From the NCBI RefSeq assembly GCF_001625575.1, contig NZ_AUXV01000045.1:124001-188000 (forward strand): a stretch of DNA of 64,000 bases, written 5' to 3'. The notes below the pieces were generated by a model that was given only the letters and a program-made list of their open reading frames with translations, searched no databases and had not been told where the DNA came from. This stretch comes from Pseudoalteromonas luteoviolacea S2607. GTDB lineage: Bacteria > Pseudomonadota > Gammaproteobacteria > Enterobacterales > Alteromonadaceae. This document shows, in pieces, positions 27,893-38,046 of the stretch. The first letter of the stretch is position 1. Every line of letters starts with the position of its first letter. The position numbers and the translations under genes are program-made.

Positions 27893-30800
27893 ATGATAGT
27901 TTTTCTGGGGGGAACGTGTAACCAGTCTACTTGGCGTAACAAGCTAATTCCTAACTTAGCAGTGGACTATTTTAATCCTGTCGTAGAGCACTGGGACGAA
28001 CAGTGCTATGAGAGAGAGCTTGTCGCGCGTGAAACAGCCGATTTTTGTCTATTTGTAATTACCCCAAAAATAGAAGGATTGTTTGCTCTGGCCGAAGTTG
28101 TTGATACGTCATACAAGCGTACTGACCGAACAATTTACTGTTATCTAGAAGAAGATGGTGACGAAAGTTTTACCCCCCAACAATTGGCCGTGCTTGAAAA
28201 TATTGGCGATTTAGTTGAAAGAAATGGCGCTGTGTGGCTTAAGTCCCTAGACGAAATTGCAGACTTTTTTCGTCAAGCCGCACAAATTAAGCCACCAGAG
28301 ACAGAAAACGATATTTACGATGTATTTATCTCTTATGGCCGCAGGCACAGTAAAGGGTTTGCAGTGCAACTCAGACAGTCACTGATTGAACAGGGTTACA
28401 AAGTTTGGCTGGATACTGAAAACATTGCTATTGCAGTTGAATTCCAACAAAAGATAGATGAGGGGATCCGTTACTCCCATAATTTTTGTTTTATTTTGTC
28501 GCCACACTCTGTTAATTCGGAGTATTGCCAACGCGAAATTCAAACTGCGATCGAGCTTAATAAACGCATCATTCCAATTCATCACATGGATATGGGCGCA
28601 AGTGAAGGTGATATCCCGGAAAAGTTACAAAAATTAAACTGGATGATGTTTCATTGCCATCGAACTTATACTCAAACCCTTTCAATGTTGGTCAATGCAC
28701 TAAACCAACATACAGAATTACTGCACCCTCACGGCGAATTGCTGTTACATGCTGATAAATGGGTAAGCTCACTCAAAGGCCACGAGGATTTACTGTATGG
28801 TAAAGCAATGCTCAACGCTTGCAGTTGGTTGGCGCAAATTAGGCGAACTAAAGATCTAGAAGTATACCCGCTCGTTGAACATACCAGCTTTATTAATGCA
28901 TCTAGGTTATATCATCAGGATGACATGTCCGATATTTGCTTGGTGCATTACTCTCGAGATCAAGCGCGAGTAAACAATCTATGCCACTACCTAATCCAGC
29001 AGGGGTACGTCACTGTTACAGAAGTCTTAGATGACGTACAAAGCAACTCATTAGATCAGCTTTTATATAGGCGGTTAGGCACTGCAACATTTATTGTTGT
29101 GTTGGCCAGTGATGGTGCTAATTACACCTCAACATGGAAATATGTCCGAGAGTATGTGCGCAACAACGACAAAGTGAGTTTCACTTTACTTGAAAATCTC
29201 TCGCCTGAAAAAGGGTCGGACTTAGGCCAGATAGTGCGCTTTGCTGACAAATTGTGCGCGCAGGCACTATGCGAGTTGCTTTTGCATCACCTTGAGCAAG
29301 ATAAAGAATACCTTACATTAAGAAATCGCTTGTTTTGTAGAGCGGTGCAATGGGACGAAAGAAAGAGCAAGGGTATTTTATTAACTAACAATGAATTGAT
29401 CGATTATCAGCAGTTTCTGGTCATTGCTCAAGCCCGTTCAGTATATGGCGCACCTAAAGTCCTCGTCGACTTCGTTGAACATAGTGCTCAAGCTCTTGAG
29501 CAGCGTACTGACAACTGTGTAGACCTATTTATTTGTGCAGACACAGAAGACAGCCATTTTGCCTTACGACTCAAGCGTCGCCTGACTGAGTTAGAGAAAA
29601 CTGTTCATTTCACTGAGGATGATTTCAGCGAAGAAGCTGACATTCAATACAAAGAAATGATTGCGTCTTCTTGTCGAGTTATCGCCGTTTTACCACGACA
29701 TTTGTCTGAACACGTTAATAAGTTATTGAGCATTGCAAAGGAATTAGGCAAACCCGTTACTTTTATAAAGCTAAAGCGTTTTAGGAATGCGAGTTATCAC
29801 GAGTTTTATCTAGAGGAAGTCCAATCAGCGTTTGAGGTTGATGAGCTGTTAGAAGTATCGCTCACGCATTTGCTTGCAAAAATTAGTGGAAATACAGAGT
29901 ACCTAGAGTCATATCGATATTGGTCGCAAAAGTATCATTTTTGGCATGAGCAAAAATGTACAGACGAATTTTTACTGGGTAATACAGAGTCAATATTGGC
30001 AAACGCTTGGTTAGAGGGTGCCTTGGCGCATGTAAATGAACCAAAGCCAAACAAAAACTTAATTGATTTTATCAACCTGAGTAAAACCAGTGTTGAACAT
30101 GCGAAAAGAAATGAGCGAAAAAATAAAAACCGACTAAAAATATTTTCTGCACTGTCATTATTTCTGTGTTGTATCTCTTTATTTCTTGGTCTGAATGCGA
30201 TTAAAGATGGCCGTATTGCACAACAGCAAACACTTGCCATTCAACTTAAAAATACGGCGTTAGAAAAGAAAACAGAAGAAGCCAAATTGTTGGCTAAACA
30301 AGCCGAAATTGCACGTCTCAAAGCTCAAGAACAAACGCTATTAGCACAGGCTAAAACTGAGCTCGCTAATACCCAGAAACGTAGAGCTGAGCAAGAGAAA
30401 GACAATGCACAAAAGCAAAAAAACCTCGCGCTTGCATTAAAGCGAGATGCGGAAGAAGCGCAGCGGGCAGCACTGCTACACCAACATGAGGCCCAAACAC
30501 AAGCCGCAAAAGCGCTACGGTTAAAGCAAATCGCAGAAATTGAGGCGTTGATTTATCAGGCTCAAATTCAAAATGAAGGGAAGGAGAGGATCTCGCTCGC
30601 GCTAAAAGCGTATCGTCAATTGCTTAGCTTGGATGCTGATGTAAGAAACAACGCACTTTATAATCTGCTGTATCGAGAAATTAAGCCACAACTTATACCT
30701 ATCAAGGCCCACTCGGTACCCGTTGAACACCTCACTTACTCCCAGTCAGACAATACTTTGTTCAGTGTTGACAGAGGAAGACGTTTGGTTGCGCATCAAT

Positions 30801-31618
30801 TTTCTGAGCAATGGCAAGCTATAAAACAGTTTGAATATGAAGTCGATTTCAATGTTGTTCAAGTAAAATCAGAGAGTGGGAGGACATTGCTCCTGAGTGA
30901 TAGCAATAAAATCTATGAATTAGTCAAACAAGATGAAAAGTGGGCATTAGTTTCAAATACCACAAATATTTCGGTTCAAAAAATTCTACGTATAGAAAAA
31001 TTTAAGGTTTGGGTTCAAAGCGGTAGTGACTTAGTTGTCATTGATCAGGTGAATTCAAATAAAGAACGGCATTCCTTCACCAAAGCAACTTCTTTATTCG
31101 TCAATAACGATCTGAACTATATCTTTGCTCAAACACAGGGTGAGTTGTCTGTTTGGAAAAACATAGAAGGGGTTTACAAGGAAATTTGGCGAGAGCCCCA
31201 TGATGTTGCAATTTTGCATGCGCAGTTTGTGGCTAACCGCTTAGTAATTGTCGATTCCAAAAGCGTGTTTAGTAGCTTTATTTTGGAGCGCAATGAAGTG
31301 TCCCTTGTGAGGCGAGGCAAAGCACACGAACACCCAATTTCAGAAGCGTTTTACGTCCCCGCAATGGAGCAAATGATAAGTACGGGGGTTGGTGGCACCG
31401 TTAAGTTTTGGCCATTTGGTGCACACATTTCCAATCGAGCACCAATCGAAATTAAACACTCTAACTGGGTATACAGTGCCACACATGTTGAAAGTGACGA
31501 TGGAGCGTTTATTTATTTGGGGACAGATAGTGGTCTGATTGTCCCCGTACCGTTAAGTATCAAACATTTAGTTAAACGTGCAGAAAAGAAAATACAACAA
31601 GGAATAAATGAGTTATGA
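27893..31618 (+). CDS. NDT-like / multi-TIR / membrane / coiled-coil / beta-propeller-like protein
   Basis: 1241 aa from ATG 27893 (TAAGG seven bases ahead). Residues about 1-130 form a nucleoside 2-deoxyribosyltransferase-like domain (MIVFLGGTCNQSTWR, DFCLFVITPK), with Glu68 at the catalytic position in ALAEVVD. Residues about 143-235 are a TIR domain (DVFISYGRRH, VWLDTENI) retaining the NADase-type Glu215 in SEYCQREI. Two further TIR-like units follow at about 345-435 and 545-630; the third aligns without gaps to the first around SEHVNKLL and has Leu where the Glu should be. Then come one membrane helix (about 750-770), an Ala/Lys/Gln/Glu-rich coiled coil (775-890) and a beta-rich, WD40-like region (930-1241). 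It leads a six-gene operon. Enzymatic activity is inferred, not shown. Confidence 0.85.
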   Translation: MIVFLGGTCNQSTWRNKLIPNLAVDYFNPVVEHWDEQCYERELVARETADFCLFVITPKIEGLFALAEVVDTSYKRTDRTIYCYLEEDGDESFTPQQLAVLENIGDLVERNGAVWLKSLDEIADFFRQAAQIKPPETENDIYDVFISYGRRHSKGFAVQLRQSLIEQGYKVWLDTENIAIAVEFQQKIDEGIRYSHNFCFILSPHSVNSEYCQREIQTAIELNKRIIPIHHMDMGASEGDIPEKLQKLNWMMFHCHRTYTQTLSMLVNALNQHTELLHPHGELLLHADKWVSSLKGHEDLLYGKAMLNACSWLAQIRRTKDLEVYPLVEHTSFINASRLYHQDDMSDICLVHYSRDQARVNNLCHYLIQQGYVTVTEVLDDVQSNSLDQLLYRRLGTATFIVVLASDGANYTSTWKYVREYVRNNDKVSFTLLENLSPEKGSDLGQIVRFADKLCAQALCELLLHHLEQDKEYLTLRNRLFCRAVQWDERKSKGILLTNNELIDYQQFLVIAQARSVYGAPKVLVDFVEHSAQALEQRTDNCVDLFICADTEDSHFALRLKRRLTELEKTVHFTEDDFSEEADIQYKEMIASSCRVIAVLPRHLSEHVNKLLSIAKELGKPVTFIKLKRFRNASYHEFYLEEVQSAFEVDELLEVSLTHLLAKISGNTEYLESYRYWSQKYHFWHEQKCTDEFLLGNTESILANAWLEGALAHVNEPKPNKNLIDFINLSKTSVEHAKRNERKNKNRLKIFSALSLFLCCISLFLGLNAIKDGRIAQQQTLAIQLKNTALEKKTEEAKLLAKQAEIARLKAQEQTLLAQAKTELANTQKRRAEQEKDNAQKQKNLALALKRDAEEAQRAALLHQHEAQTQAAKALRLKQIAEIEALIYQAQIQNEGKERISLALKAYRQLLSLDADVRNNALYNLLYREIKPQLIPIKAHSVPVEHLTYSQSDNTLFSVDRGRRLVAHQFSEQWQAIKQFEYEVDFNVVQVKSESGRTLLLSDSNKIYELVKQDEKWALVSNTTNISVQKILRIEKFKVWVQSGSDLVVIDQVNSNKERHSFTKATSLFVNNDLNYIFAQTQGELSVWKNIEGVYKEIWREPHDVAILHAQFVANRLVIVDSKSVFSSFILERNEVSLVRRGKAHEHPISEAFYVPAMEQMISTGVGGTVKFWPFGAHISNRAPIEIKHSNWVYSATHVESDDGAFIYLGTDSGLIVPVPLSIKHLVKRAEKKIQQGINEL

Positions 31619-33975
31619 AGTATTGGGTCATATTTCTCATCCTCTGGGTAAGTTCCAGTCAAGCTAAAGTCATTGGTAAGGTCACAAATGGAATAAGTGA
31701 TGGTTGGTTAAATGAAGTGAAAGTTATCAATGTGCGCAATGGTGCAGTGGCTTTCACAAATGAGTATGGATCGTTTGCGATAGATGCTAGCGCGGGCGAT
31801 AAACTTACATTTTCATTACGTGGTTTTGACAGCGAAACGCTCATCGCGCCCTATAACAAACTCGTATATGCCGCTTTAGAGCCTTATGAATTTCAAGACA
31901 CGGGCTCGCTGAATAGCGTGCTCTCGACGGGAGGCAAACAAGCCCAGACACTCGCAACTACACCAGCGAGTGCAATTGTTATTACCCAAGCAGAAATCAC
32001 CAAATTTGGGTATCAAACTTTGAAGGAGGTGTTAAATCACATTTCTGGTTTGTATCTAATCGAAGAGCATAGTTGGACGGGCTCTGGAGCAAACGTTGGG
32101 GTACGTGGCTATATGAGTAGTGGCGTCAACAATGGGCTGCTAATTATGATCAACGGTGTGACTCAATACGAAGATTATTGGGGTCAATTTCCCCTAACTC
32201 GAATTGATATACCAGTAATTGCAATTGCACGGATTGAAGTGGTGCGTGGGCCGATGTCTGTTACATATGGCAATCAAGCATTGTTAGGCACTATCAATAT
32301 TATTACACGTGCTGATACAAGCGATTCAAAAAACGCTAGCGATGACCGCATAGGGTTTTCATTCAATAATGAAAACGATAAAAGGTTTGCCGCAAAGCTC
32401 TCTTATGAGGGGAATACAAATCATACCCTTTCATTTGGTGCAAGCACAGAGTCTGGAAAGTTCGATACGCAAAGCTTAAGTTCGAGTGCTGAATTTGCGT
32501 CTAACTATGGTGATTCATTGTCTGGGCAATCATTTTTTCTGGGGCTGTCTTCTAACTACAGAAAAAACTTAGTGCTCAACGCAAATCTATCTCAGGCAAA
32601 GAAAGGCGTACTGGCTGATTTAAAGTTTGCTTCAGAGCATTTTGGCACGCTAACTGGACGGCAGTATGCAAATATTAATGGGTCAAACTTTAGCATGAGC
32701 TATAGGCACCCATGGAGGGATGGTGCAGGGCAAACTAAAATGACTTTTGGGTACTATGCCCATAACTCAATGCAAGACTACTCTGCAGGTGGCGTTACCT
32801 ATGGTTTTGCAAGCTATCGTTCTAAAGCGATGCAGTTTGAGTGGGAGTTAGCTATCAATGGGCACCAGTTGTATCAAGTGCCGATGAATTTAAGGCTAGG
32901 TGGGCAAAATCGTCGGGCTTTAGATTTACATACAACATTTGATATTGGCACAGACGCTCCAAGTTTAGCAGACAGATATATTGCGCTTGATCATGACGAT
33001 GCGCTGGATACCCACTCGCTATTTTTTCAGTTAGATTATCGCTTTGACGAAAAGTGGTTAGTAGACCTTGGCGTGAGAGCCGAGCGTGTCTCAGGCTACC
33101 AAATGATATTTGGCTGTAAAAGCTTAATAGCGATTTGCAGTACTTCAACAGGCGCAACGGAAAAATCTTTATCACTGTACGAGCGAAAAGCGAATGTAGC
33201 AGCGCTTACAACGGAGTACACGCCAAGAGTCGCGCTGATTTATCAAACCAATCCTGATTCCGTTTTCAAAGTTATTTATGGTGTGGGAGCAAGAAACCCT
33301 TCGTTTGGTCAGAATGCAGATGCAATTGAATCAAAGTCGTTAAGTACATTTTCACGTGAGCAGGTAAAGTCACTTGAGCTGATATATTTGAACCAACTCA
33401 ATTACGACTCAATAGACTTAACAATCAATTCTCAGCTTAGTCTTTTCTACAGCAAATTAGATAATTTAATTGTGCGTCATGGGTTAGAAAGCTTTGCACG
33501 CACGGGGGCCAGTAAGGGCGTTGAGTTATCCACCGAAGTGACCTGGCGAAGACTGTTTGCCAGAGTTGGTTTTAATTACTATCGCGCCGAAGATTATCAA
33601 ATGGATTTTAGAGTCCCAGCGTCCCCTCATCAATTAGCACAATTGAAAATTGGTAAAACGCTTACAGATGAACTTGGCGTCGGTGTATCCATCAGGTTAA
33701 TAGATCGGATGTACAACAGCTTTTCTGAGTGCTCCCCAAAAGGGGAGTGTAAGTACATCAACCCACAGCGCCCGTATGCGCGAAAAGTGTGGTTAGTGGA
33801 CATGAGCTTCACCAAATCTAAGCTTTTTGACATGCCAGTATCTACGCAGTTTGGTGTTAAGAATTTATTTAACACCGACCACCGTTACCCCATTTCTTCA
33901 AATAATGCATGGTTAGAGCGGGGGTTTCCTGCTGAGCCTAGACAAGTATTTATGGCATTTAAATATCAGCTTTAA
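31615..33975 (+). CDS. TonB-dependent receptor with carboxypeptidase-regulatory-like N-domain
   Basis: Outer-membrane receptor, 786 aa, with a Sec signal (about 1-17, ending SSQA). The N-terminal beta-sandwich (VIGKVTNGISDGWLNEVKV...) is of the CarboxypepD_reg type. The plug has LKEVLNHISGLYLIEE and IEVVRGPMSVTYGNQALLGTINIIT; the barrel ends in Leu (FKYQL), while a terminal aromatic is more common. It resembles colicin I/vitamin-type receptors rather than classical siderophore receptors. It overlaps the TIR gene by 4 nt (ATGA), so the two are translationally coupled. The ligand is unknown; the operon suggests an NRPS-type product or related peptide. No Fur box is seen near the operon start. 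Confidence 0.92.
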   Translation: MKYWVIFLILWVSSSQAKVIGKVTNGISDGWLNEVKVINVRNGAVAFTNEYGSFAIDASAGDKLTFSLRGFDSETLIAPYNKLVYAALEPYEFQDTGSLNSVLSTGGKQAQTLATTPASAIVITQAEITKFGYQTLKEVLNHISGLYLIEEHSWTGSGANVGVRGYMSSGVNNGLLIMINGVTQYEDYWGQFPLTRIDIPVIAIARIEVVRGPMSVTYGNQALLGTINIITRADTSDSKNASDDRIGFSFNNENDKRFAAKLSYEGNTNHTLSFGASTESGKFDTQSLSSSAEFASNYGDSLSGQSFFLGLSSNYRKNLVLNANLSQAKKGVLADLKFASEHFGTLTGRQYANINGSNFSMSYRHPWRDGAGQTKMTFGYYAHNSMQDYSAGGVTYGFASYRSKAMQFEWELAINGHQLYQVPMNLRLGGQNRRALDLHTTFDIGTDAPSLADRYIALDHDDALDTHSLFFQLDYRFDEKWLVDLGVRAERVSGYQMIFGCKSLIAICSTSTGATEKSLSLYERKANVAALTTEYTPRVALIYQTNPDSVFKVIYGVGARNPSFGQNADAIESKSLSTFSREQVKSLELIYLNQLNYDSIDLTINSQLSLFYSKLDNLIVRHGLESFARTGASKGVELSTEVTWRRLFARVGFNYYRAEDYQMDFRVPASPHQLAQLKIGKTLTDELGVGVSIRLIDRMYNSFSECSPKGECKYINPQRPYARKVWLVDMSFTKSKLFDMPVSTQFGVKNLFNTDHRYPISSNNAWLERGFPAEPRQVFMAFKYQL

Positions 33976-33987
33976 GGAGTATGGCCA

Positions 33988-36900
33988 ATGTTTAGAAACT
34001 TAGTGGAACGCTTGAGGTATCGAGCTATTGAATTCCCAACTGAGCTTGCGGTTATGGATGAAAGCAAATCGCTTAGTAATCAGGAGCTATGGCAATGTGT
34101 CAGTCATAGAGCTGCGTGGTTTGTTGAAAAAGGGATCAATGCGCAGGATAAGGTCGCTGTTTGCCAACCTCGTGACATAAATTTGGTAGTGACTGTGCTC
34201 GCTTTGGTTAGTATTAGAGCCATATTTGTACCATTAGATAGGCAATTGTCACACAGTGCCATCAGCCAAAGATTGAAAAAGGCACAATGTAAAGTATTTA
34301 TTAGTGACAAACCGCCAAAGTTTAGACTGGTTGGCAATACAACGATTGATTTAAGCAAAGAAACAAAAACGGCTAAACCAATAGCTAAAGGTGAGCCATT
34401 TTGTTTTGGTGATTTGGCTTATGTCTTATTTACTTCGGGTTCTACTGGGGCACCCAAAGGGGTGATGGTTAAATATGATTCAATGTATCGGCACCTGGCG
34501 TGGAAAAGTACGGTTTACCCTGTAAAAAGCAATAGTATCGAATTGCTCAAAGCACCATTAAGCTTTGATGTGTCTATCAGGGAATTATTCGGATTTTTAT
34601 TTTCAAAAAACGCGTTATTCGTACTACCAGATGGCCATGAGAAAAGGCCTGACATTTTGTGTAAGAAGATTAATCAACTCAAGCTAAAAGAGATCAGCGT
34701 TGTCCCGAGTTTTTTATCAGCACTGCTGACCTATATAGAAAATTTTGTACATATTGAACAACTAGAGTCCCTCAATCGGGTTCTTGTTGGTGGAGAAGTA
34801 TTATCTAGCAGTTTGCTTAATGCCTTTATACGTGTATTTGGTAGAGATAGCGTTTCGCTTATAAACCTTTATGGCCCCACTGAGGCGACTATAGAGGTAA
34901 CGCATTATGACTGTCTATCACAAGCCATCCCTAAGGCAATGTCGGTACCAATAGGGAAGCCCATTTATAGAGATACACTGTTTGTACTTGATCATAAGGG
35001 AGTGCCGGTAAAAGATGGAGACATTGGTGAACTCTATATTGCTGGCGATCAAGTGGCACTGGGGTATGTTGGTCTAGATGATGAATCGAGCAGGGCATTT
35101 AAAACTAGTTGGCTTTCTGGTCGACGCACCTATAAGACGGGTGATCTAGTCAGGCGATTGGATGATGGTAACTTAGTATTTTGTGGCAGGATTGACCATC
35201 AAGTAAAAGTGAATGGCAAAATTGTCAATCTAGAGCAACTTATAAAGTTGCTAGAACCGCTGCTTTGCGCATCTGATATCAGAGCGATAGCATACACAAA
35301 TAGAGACGCACACACTGCCATACACTTGTTCGTTTTAGTTGAAGCGATTATTCAAGGTAAAGTAACGCCCAGAGATGTCCAACAACATATATTGCAAAAG
35401 GCAGGAGTCAAAATTGCCCTAAGCCACATATTCGCAGTGATTAAGTGGCCTAGCGCTCCAAATGGTAAGTGTGATTTGAAAGCACTGGCCAAATACACCG
35501 TGCAATGGCCAACATCTTTCAGTTCTCAAAGTAGGTCTAGTTACGAAGTAACAGGTATTGTTGAGCAATTTGAATCAGTAGCCAAAGCTGCGCCAAACAG
35601 AACCGCACTCATTTTTGAGAACGAAAAAATTTCTTACGCTGTCTTAAATAAGCAAATTAATCGCATTGCCCACTGTTTACGTTACGAACACAACGTCGGT
35701 TATGATGATATCGTCGCGGTTTGTGCATTCCCTAGTATTATTTATGTTTCTGCAATTTTCGGGGTTCTAAAAGCGGGAGGAGCATTTGTTTCGCTTAAGG
35801 CTGGCGAGAAACTGCAGGCAAAAGAGGCCTATACACAACTCTCAGAATGCTCCGCGCTATTACTACTAACAGATAGAGCGCACGAAAATAGCTTAATTTA
35901 TCCCAGGCTTTGCATTGAAAACCTAACCAGCGATGATTATTTAGCCGAGCAAAATTTACCTTGTTTGAGGACACCAAAAAGCTTGGCTTATGTTTGTTAT
36001 ACCTCAGGGTCTAGCAGCAAAGCGAAAGGCGTGTTGATTGAAGATTATGGCTTACACCATCGTTTGTATCATAAGCAATTACGAGATCCGATCCGCCCGA
36101 CACAAGGATACTTGCAGCTAACAACACCGCAATTTGATGGCGCAATGTGGGAGCTCTTTGGCTGGGTGTATTCAAGCAGCTTTCTTGTCATTATGCCTGA
36201 AAATGAGCGAACCAACCCGGACAAGATTATCCACTATATTAGCGAGCATAATATCGGTGAAATATTAATGGTGCCTAGTCAGTTACATGCATTTTTGACT
36301 TACGTTCGTAATTACAATTATGAAAATCAGTTAAGTGTGTTGACGCGAGTACGCGTGGGTGGAGAGCAAGTTCAAAGAGATACGATAGCCCTTTTTAAGC
36401 AGGCGAATGTAAAAAATAAGATTTGTCTTATCAATAATTATGGCCCAACAGAAGCAACAATTGATGTATCTCAAAGCCACATTCAAACGCTTGAAGCTAA
36501 CAATGCGATTACCGTTGGCCGTGCACACGTTGGAGTAGAACTGTTCGTACTCAATGAACAGCACAAAGAAGTCTCACAAGGGGAGCTTGGACAGCTCGCA
36601 ATCGGCGGAATAGGTTTAATGAGAGGTTATGCTAAAGGTGATGGGCTACTTCAAAGTGCCTTTTGTACACACCCATACAACTTGCAAAACCAGGTGTATT
36701 TAACAGGGGACTTGGCTTATCAAACTGAATCAGAGGAGTTTGTAATTAAAGGACGGGTTGATGAGCAAATTAAGGTGCATGGGCAGCGCGTTGATTTATC
36801 GGAACTCAACAAGGTGTTTTCGGATATATTGCCTTTCGATATGTTTAAGGTGTTGACGGCAAACTCAAACTTGGGATCGCATATTGTGGTGTACATATTG

Positions 36901-38046
36901 AATCGCGCTGTCAATAATTACGTTGCTTTAAACATGGAAGAAATTAAAAAGCTAGTTAAGTTCAATTTACCTGCCTATATGATACCCAAGGCTTACTATT
37001 GCGTCGAAGACTTCCCGAAATTAGAAAGTGGTAAAATTAATCGCTCAGCATTATTAGACATGCATTTTACACGTAATTGTGATGATGAGCACAATCAACT
37101 GGAAATTAACCTATTTGAGGTCGTTAGGCGGGTTTTTAATTTATCTAACCTACCCAGCGAAGATCAAACGCTTGAAGATTTAGGTGCAGATTCGGTGAGT
37201 ATTATTTTGCTAGCGGCTGAACTAAAGTCACATTTGGGCTGGCAAATAGAACTAGAATTGCTGACCCCAGAAAGAACGATCGAAAGTATCAGTAAATTGC
37301 ACTTTAGTGATGTTAACCGTGCACGGTACATAAAATACAACCCTAATCAAAACCCAATTTTATTCTGCTTTCCGCCCGCGTCAGGTCTCGGTTTTTGCTA
37401 TCAAAACCTCGCAAAAGCACAGCCTCAAATCTCATTAATAGCATTTCATTTTATGGAGTCATGCAAAGACATCATAAATACCTATTGTGATGACGTGACG
37501 CGATTAGCAATAGGGGATATTCATTTAATGGGTTTTTCTGGGGGCGGTAATCTTGCAATGCAAGTGGCGCAAGCTTTAAACATGAGAGGTGTTCAAGTCA
37601 AAAGTATAACGCTTATCGATGCATATATTCACACTCAGCAATTTAGGTGTTTACCAAGTAAGATCCGCAATATGCGAGACTCGCTGAAAGACCAAGTGTG
37701 TAAGGAGTTAAAAAGTTCAGGGCTGCCGTTGGATGTGCTTGAAAATAGAGTCTGTGCTTATTATCAGCATCACTGGCAAAACCAGATTAGTGGACAAAAA
37801 GTTGATAGCCCAATCCTACAGATCAGTACGACGCAACAAGCCCTGTTGAAGGAAATAAACGCTACGCCTGAACTTGGTTTACTGATGCATGACAAGTGGT
37901 CAGACTGGACCGAGCAAACTTGTCTCAAAAAGTTCGTTAATGCGAATCACTATGAATTAATGAGTGCGCCTCACATCGAGACGATAGGCCAATTAATAGA
38001 AAAATTCATTGGCTCTGAAGTTAAGGAGCTACGCGATGAACATTGA
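33988..38046 (+). CDS. Non-ribosomal peptide synthetase-like protein, A-A-PCP-TE
   Basis: 1352 aa with no condensation domain. Adenylation domain 1 (about 10-500) has FTSGSTGAPKG, SFDVSIRELF, NLYGPTEATIEV, YKTGDLVRR, GRIDHQVKVNG and NGKCDLKAL. Domain 2 (about 525-1025) has YTSGSSSKAKG, QFDGAMWELF, NNYGPTEATIDVS, YLTGDLA, GRVDEQIKVHG and SGKINRSAL. Both keep the Asp that contacts the amino group of amino acids. A carrier domain follows (Ser1069 in DLGADSVSI), then a type-I thioesterase (Ser1184 in GFSGGG, Asp1211 in LIDAY, His in ANHYELM). Domain 1 has no carrier of its own. GGAG of TAAGGAGTATGGCC precedes the start. Products could be an amino-acid conjugate, a dipeptide or a homodimer; this is inference. 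Confidence 0.92.
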   Translation: MFRNLVERLRYRAIEFPTELAVMDESKSLSNQELWQCVSHRAAWFVEKGINAQDKVAVCQPRDINLVVTVLALVSIRAIFVPLDRQLSHSAISQRLKKAQCKVFISDKPPKFRLVGNTTIDLSKETKTAKPIAKGEPFCFGDLAYVLFTSGSTGAPKGVMVKYDSMYRHLAWKSTVYPVKSNSIELLKAPLSFDVSIRELFGFLFSKNALFVLPDGHEKRPDILCKKINQLKLKEISVVPSFLSALLTYIENFVHIEQLESLNRVLVGGEVLSSSLLNAFIRVFGRDSVSLINLYGPTEATIEVTHYDCLSQAIPKAMSVPIGKPIYRDTLFVLDHKGVPVKDGDIGELYIAGDQVALGYVGLDDESSRAFKTSWLSGRRTYKTGDLVRRLDDGNLVFCGRIDHQVKVNGKIVNLEQLIKLLEPLLCASDIRAIAYTNRDAHTAIHLFVLVEAIIQGKVTPRDVQQHILQKAGVKIALSHIFAVIKWPSAPNGKCDLKALAKYTVQWPTSFSSQSRSSYEVTGIVEQFESVAKAAPNRTALIFENEKISYAVLNKQINRIAHCLRYEHNVGYDDIVAVCAFPSIIYVSAIFGVLKAGGAFVSLKAGEKLQAKEAYTQLSECSALLLLTDRAHENSLIYPRLCIENLTSDDYLAEQNLPCLRTPKSLAYVCYTSGSSSKAKGVLIEDYGLHHRLYHKQLRDPIRPTQGYLQLTTPQFDGAMWELFGWVYSSSFLVIMPENERTNPDKIIHYISEHNIGEILMVPSQLHAFLTYVRNYNYENQLSVLTRVRVGGEQVQRDTIALFKQANVKNKICLINNYGPTEATIDVSQSHIQTLEANNAITVGRAHVGVELFVLNEQHKEVSQGELGQLAIGGIGLMRGYAKGDGLLQSAFCTHPYNLQNQVYLTGDLAYQTESEEFVIKGRVDEQIKVHGQRVDLSELNKVFSDILPFDMFKVLTANSNLGSHIVVYILNRAVNNYVALNMEEIKKLVKFNLPAYMIPKAYYCVEDFPKLESGKINRSALLDMHFTRNCDDEHNQLEINLFEVVRRVFNLSNLPSEDQTLEDLGADSVSIILLAAELKSHLGWQIELELLTPERTIESISKLHFSDVNRARYIKYNPNQNPILFCFPPASGLGFCYQNLAKAQPQISLIAFHFMESCKDIINTYCDDVTRLAIGDIHLMGFSGGGNLAMQVAQALNMRGVQVKSITLIDAYIHTQQFRCLPSKIRNMRDSLKDQVCKELKSSGLPLDVLENRVCAYYQHHWQNQISGQKVDSPILQISTTQQALLKEINATPELGLLMHDKWSDWTEQTCLKKFVNANHYELMSAPHIETIGQLIEKFIGSEVKELRDEH

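Noticed and set aside
27126..31618. The Crp/Fnr-type regulator as first gene of the TIR operon
   Set aside because: A 245-bp gap with its own repeats separates them, so I treat them as separate units.
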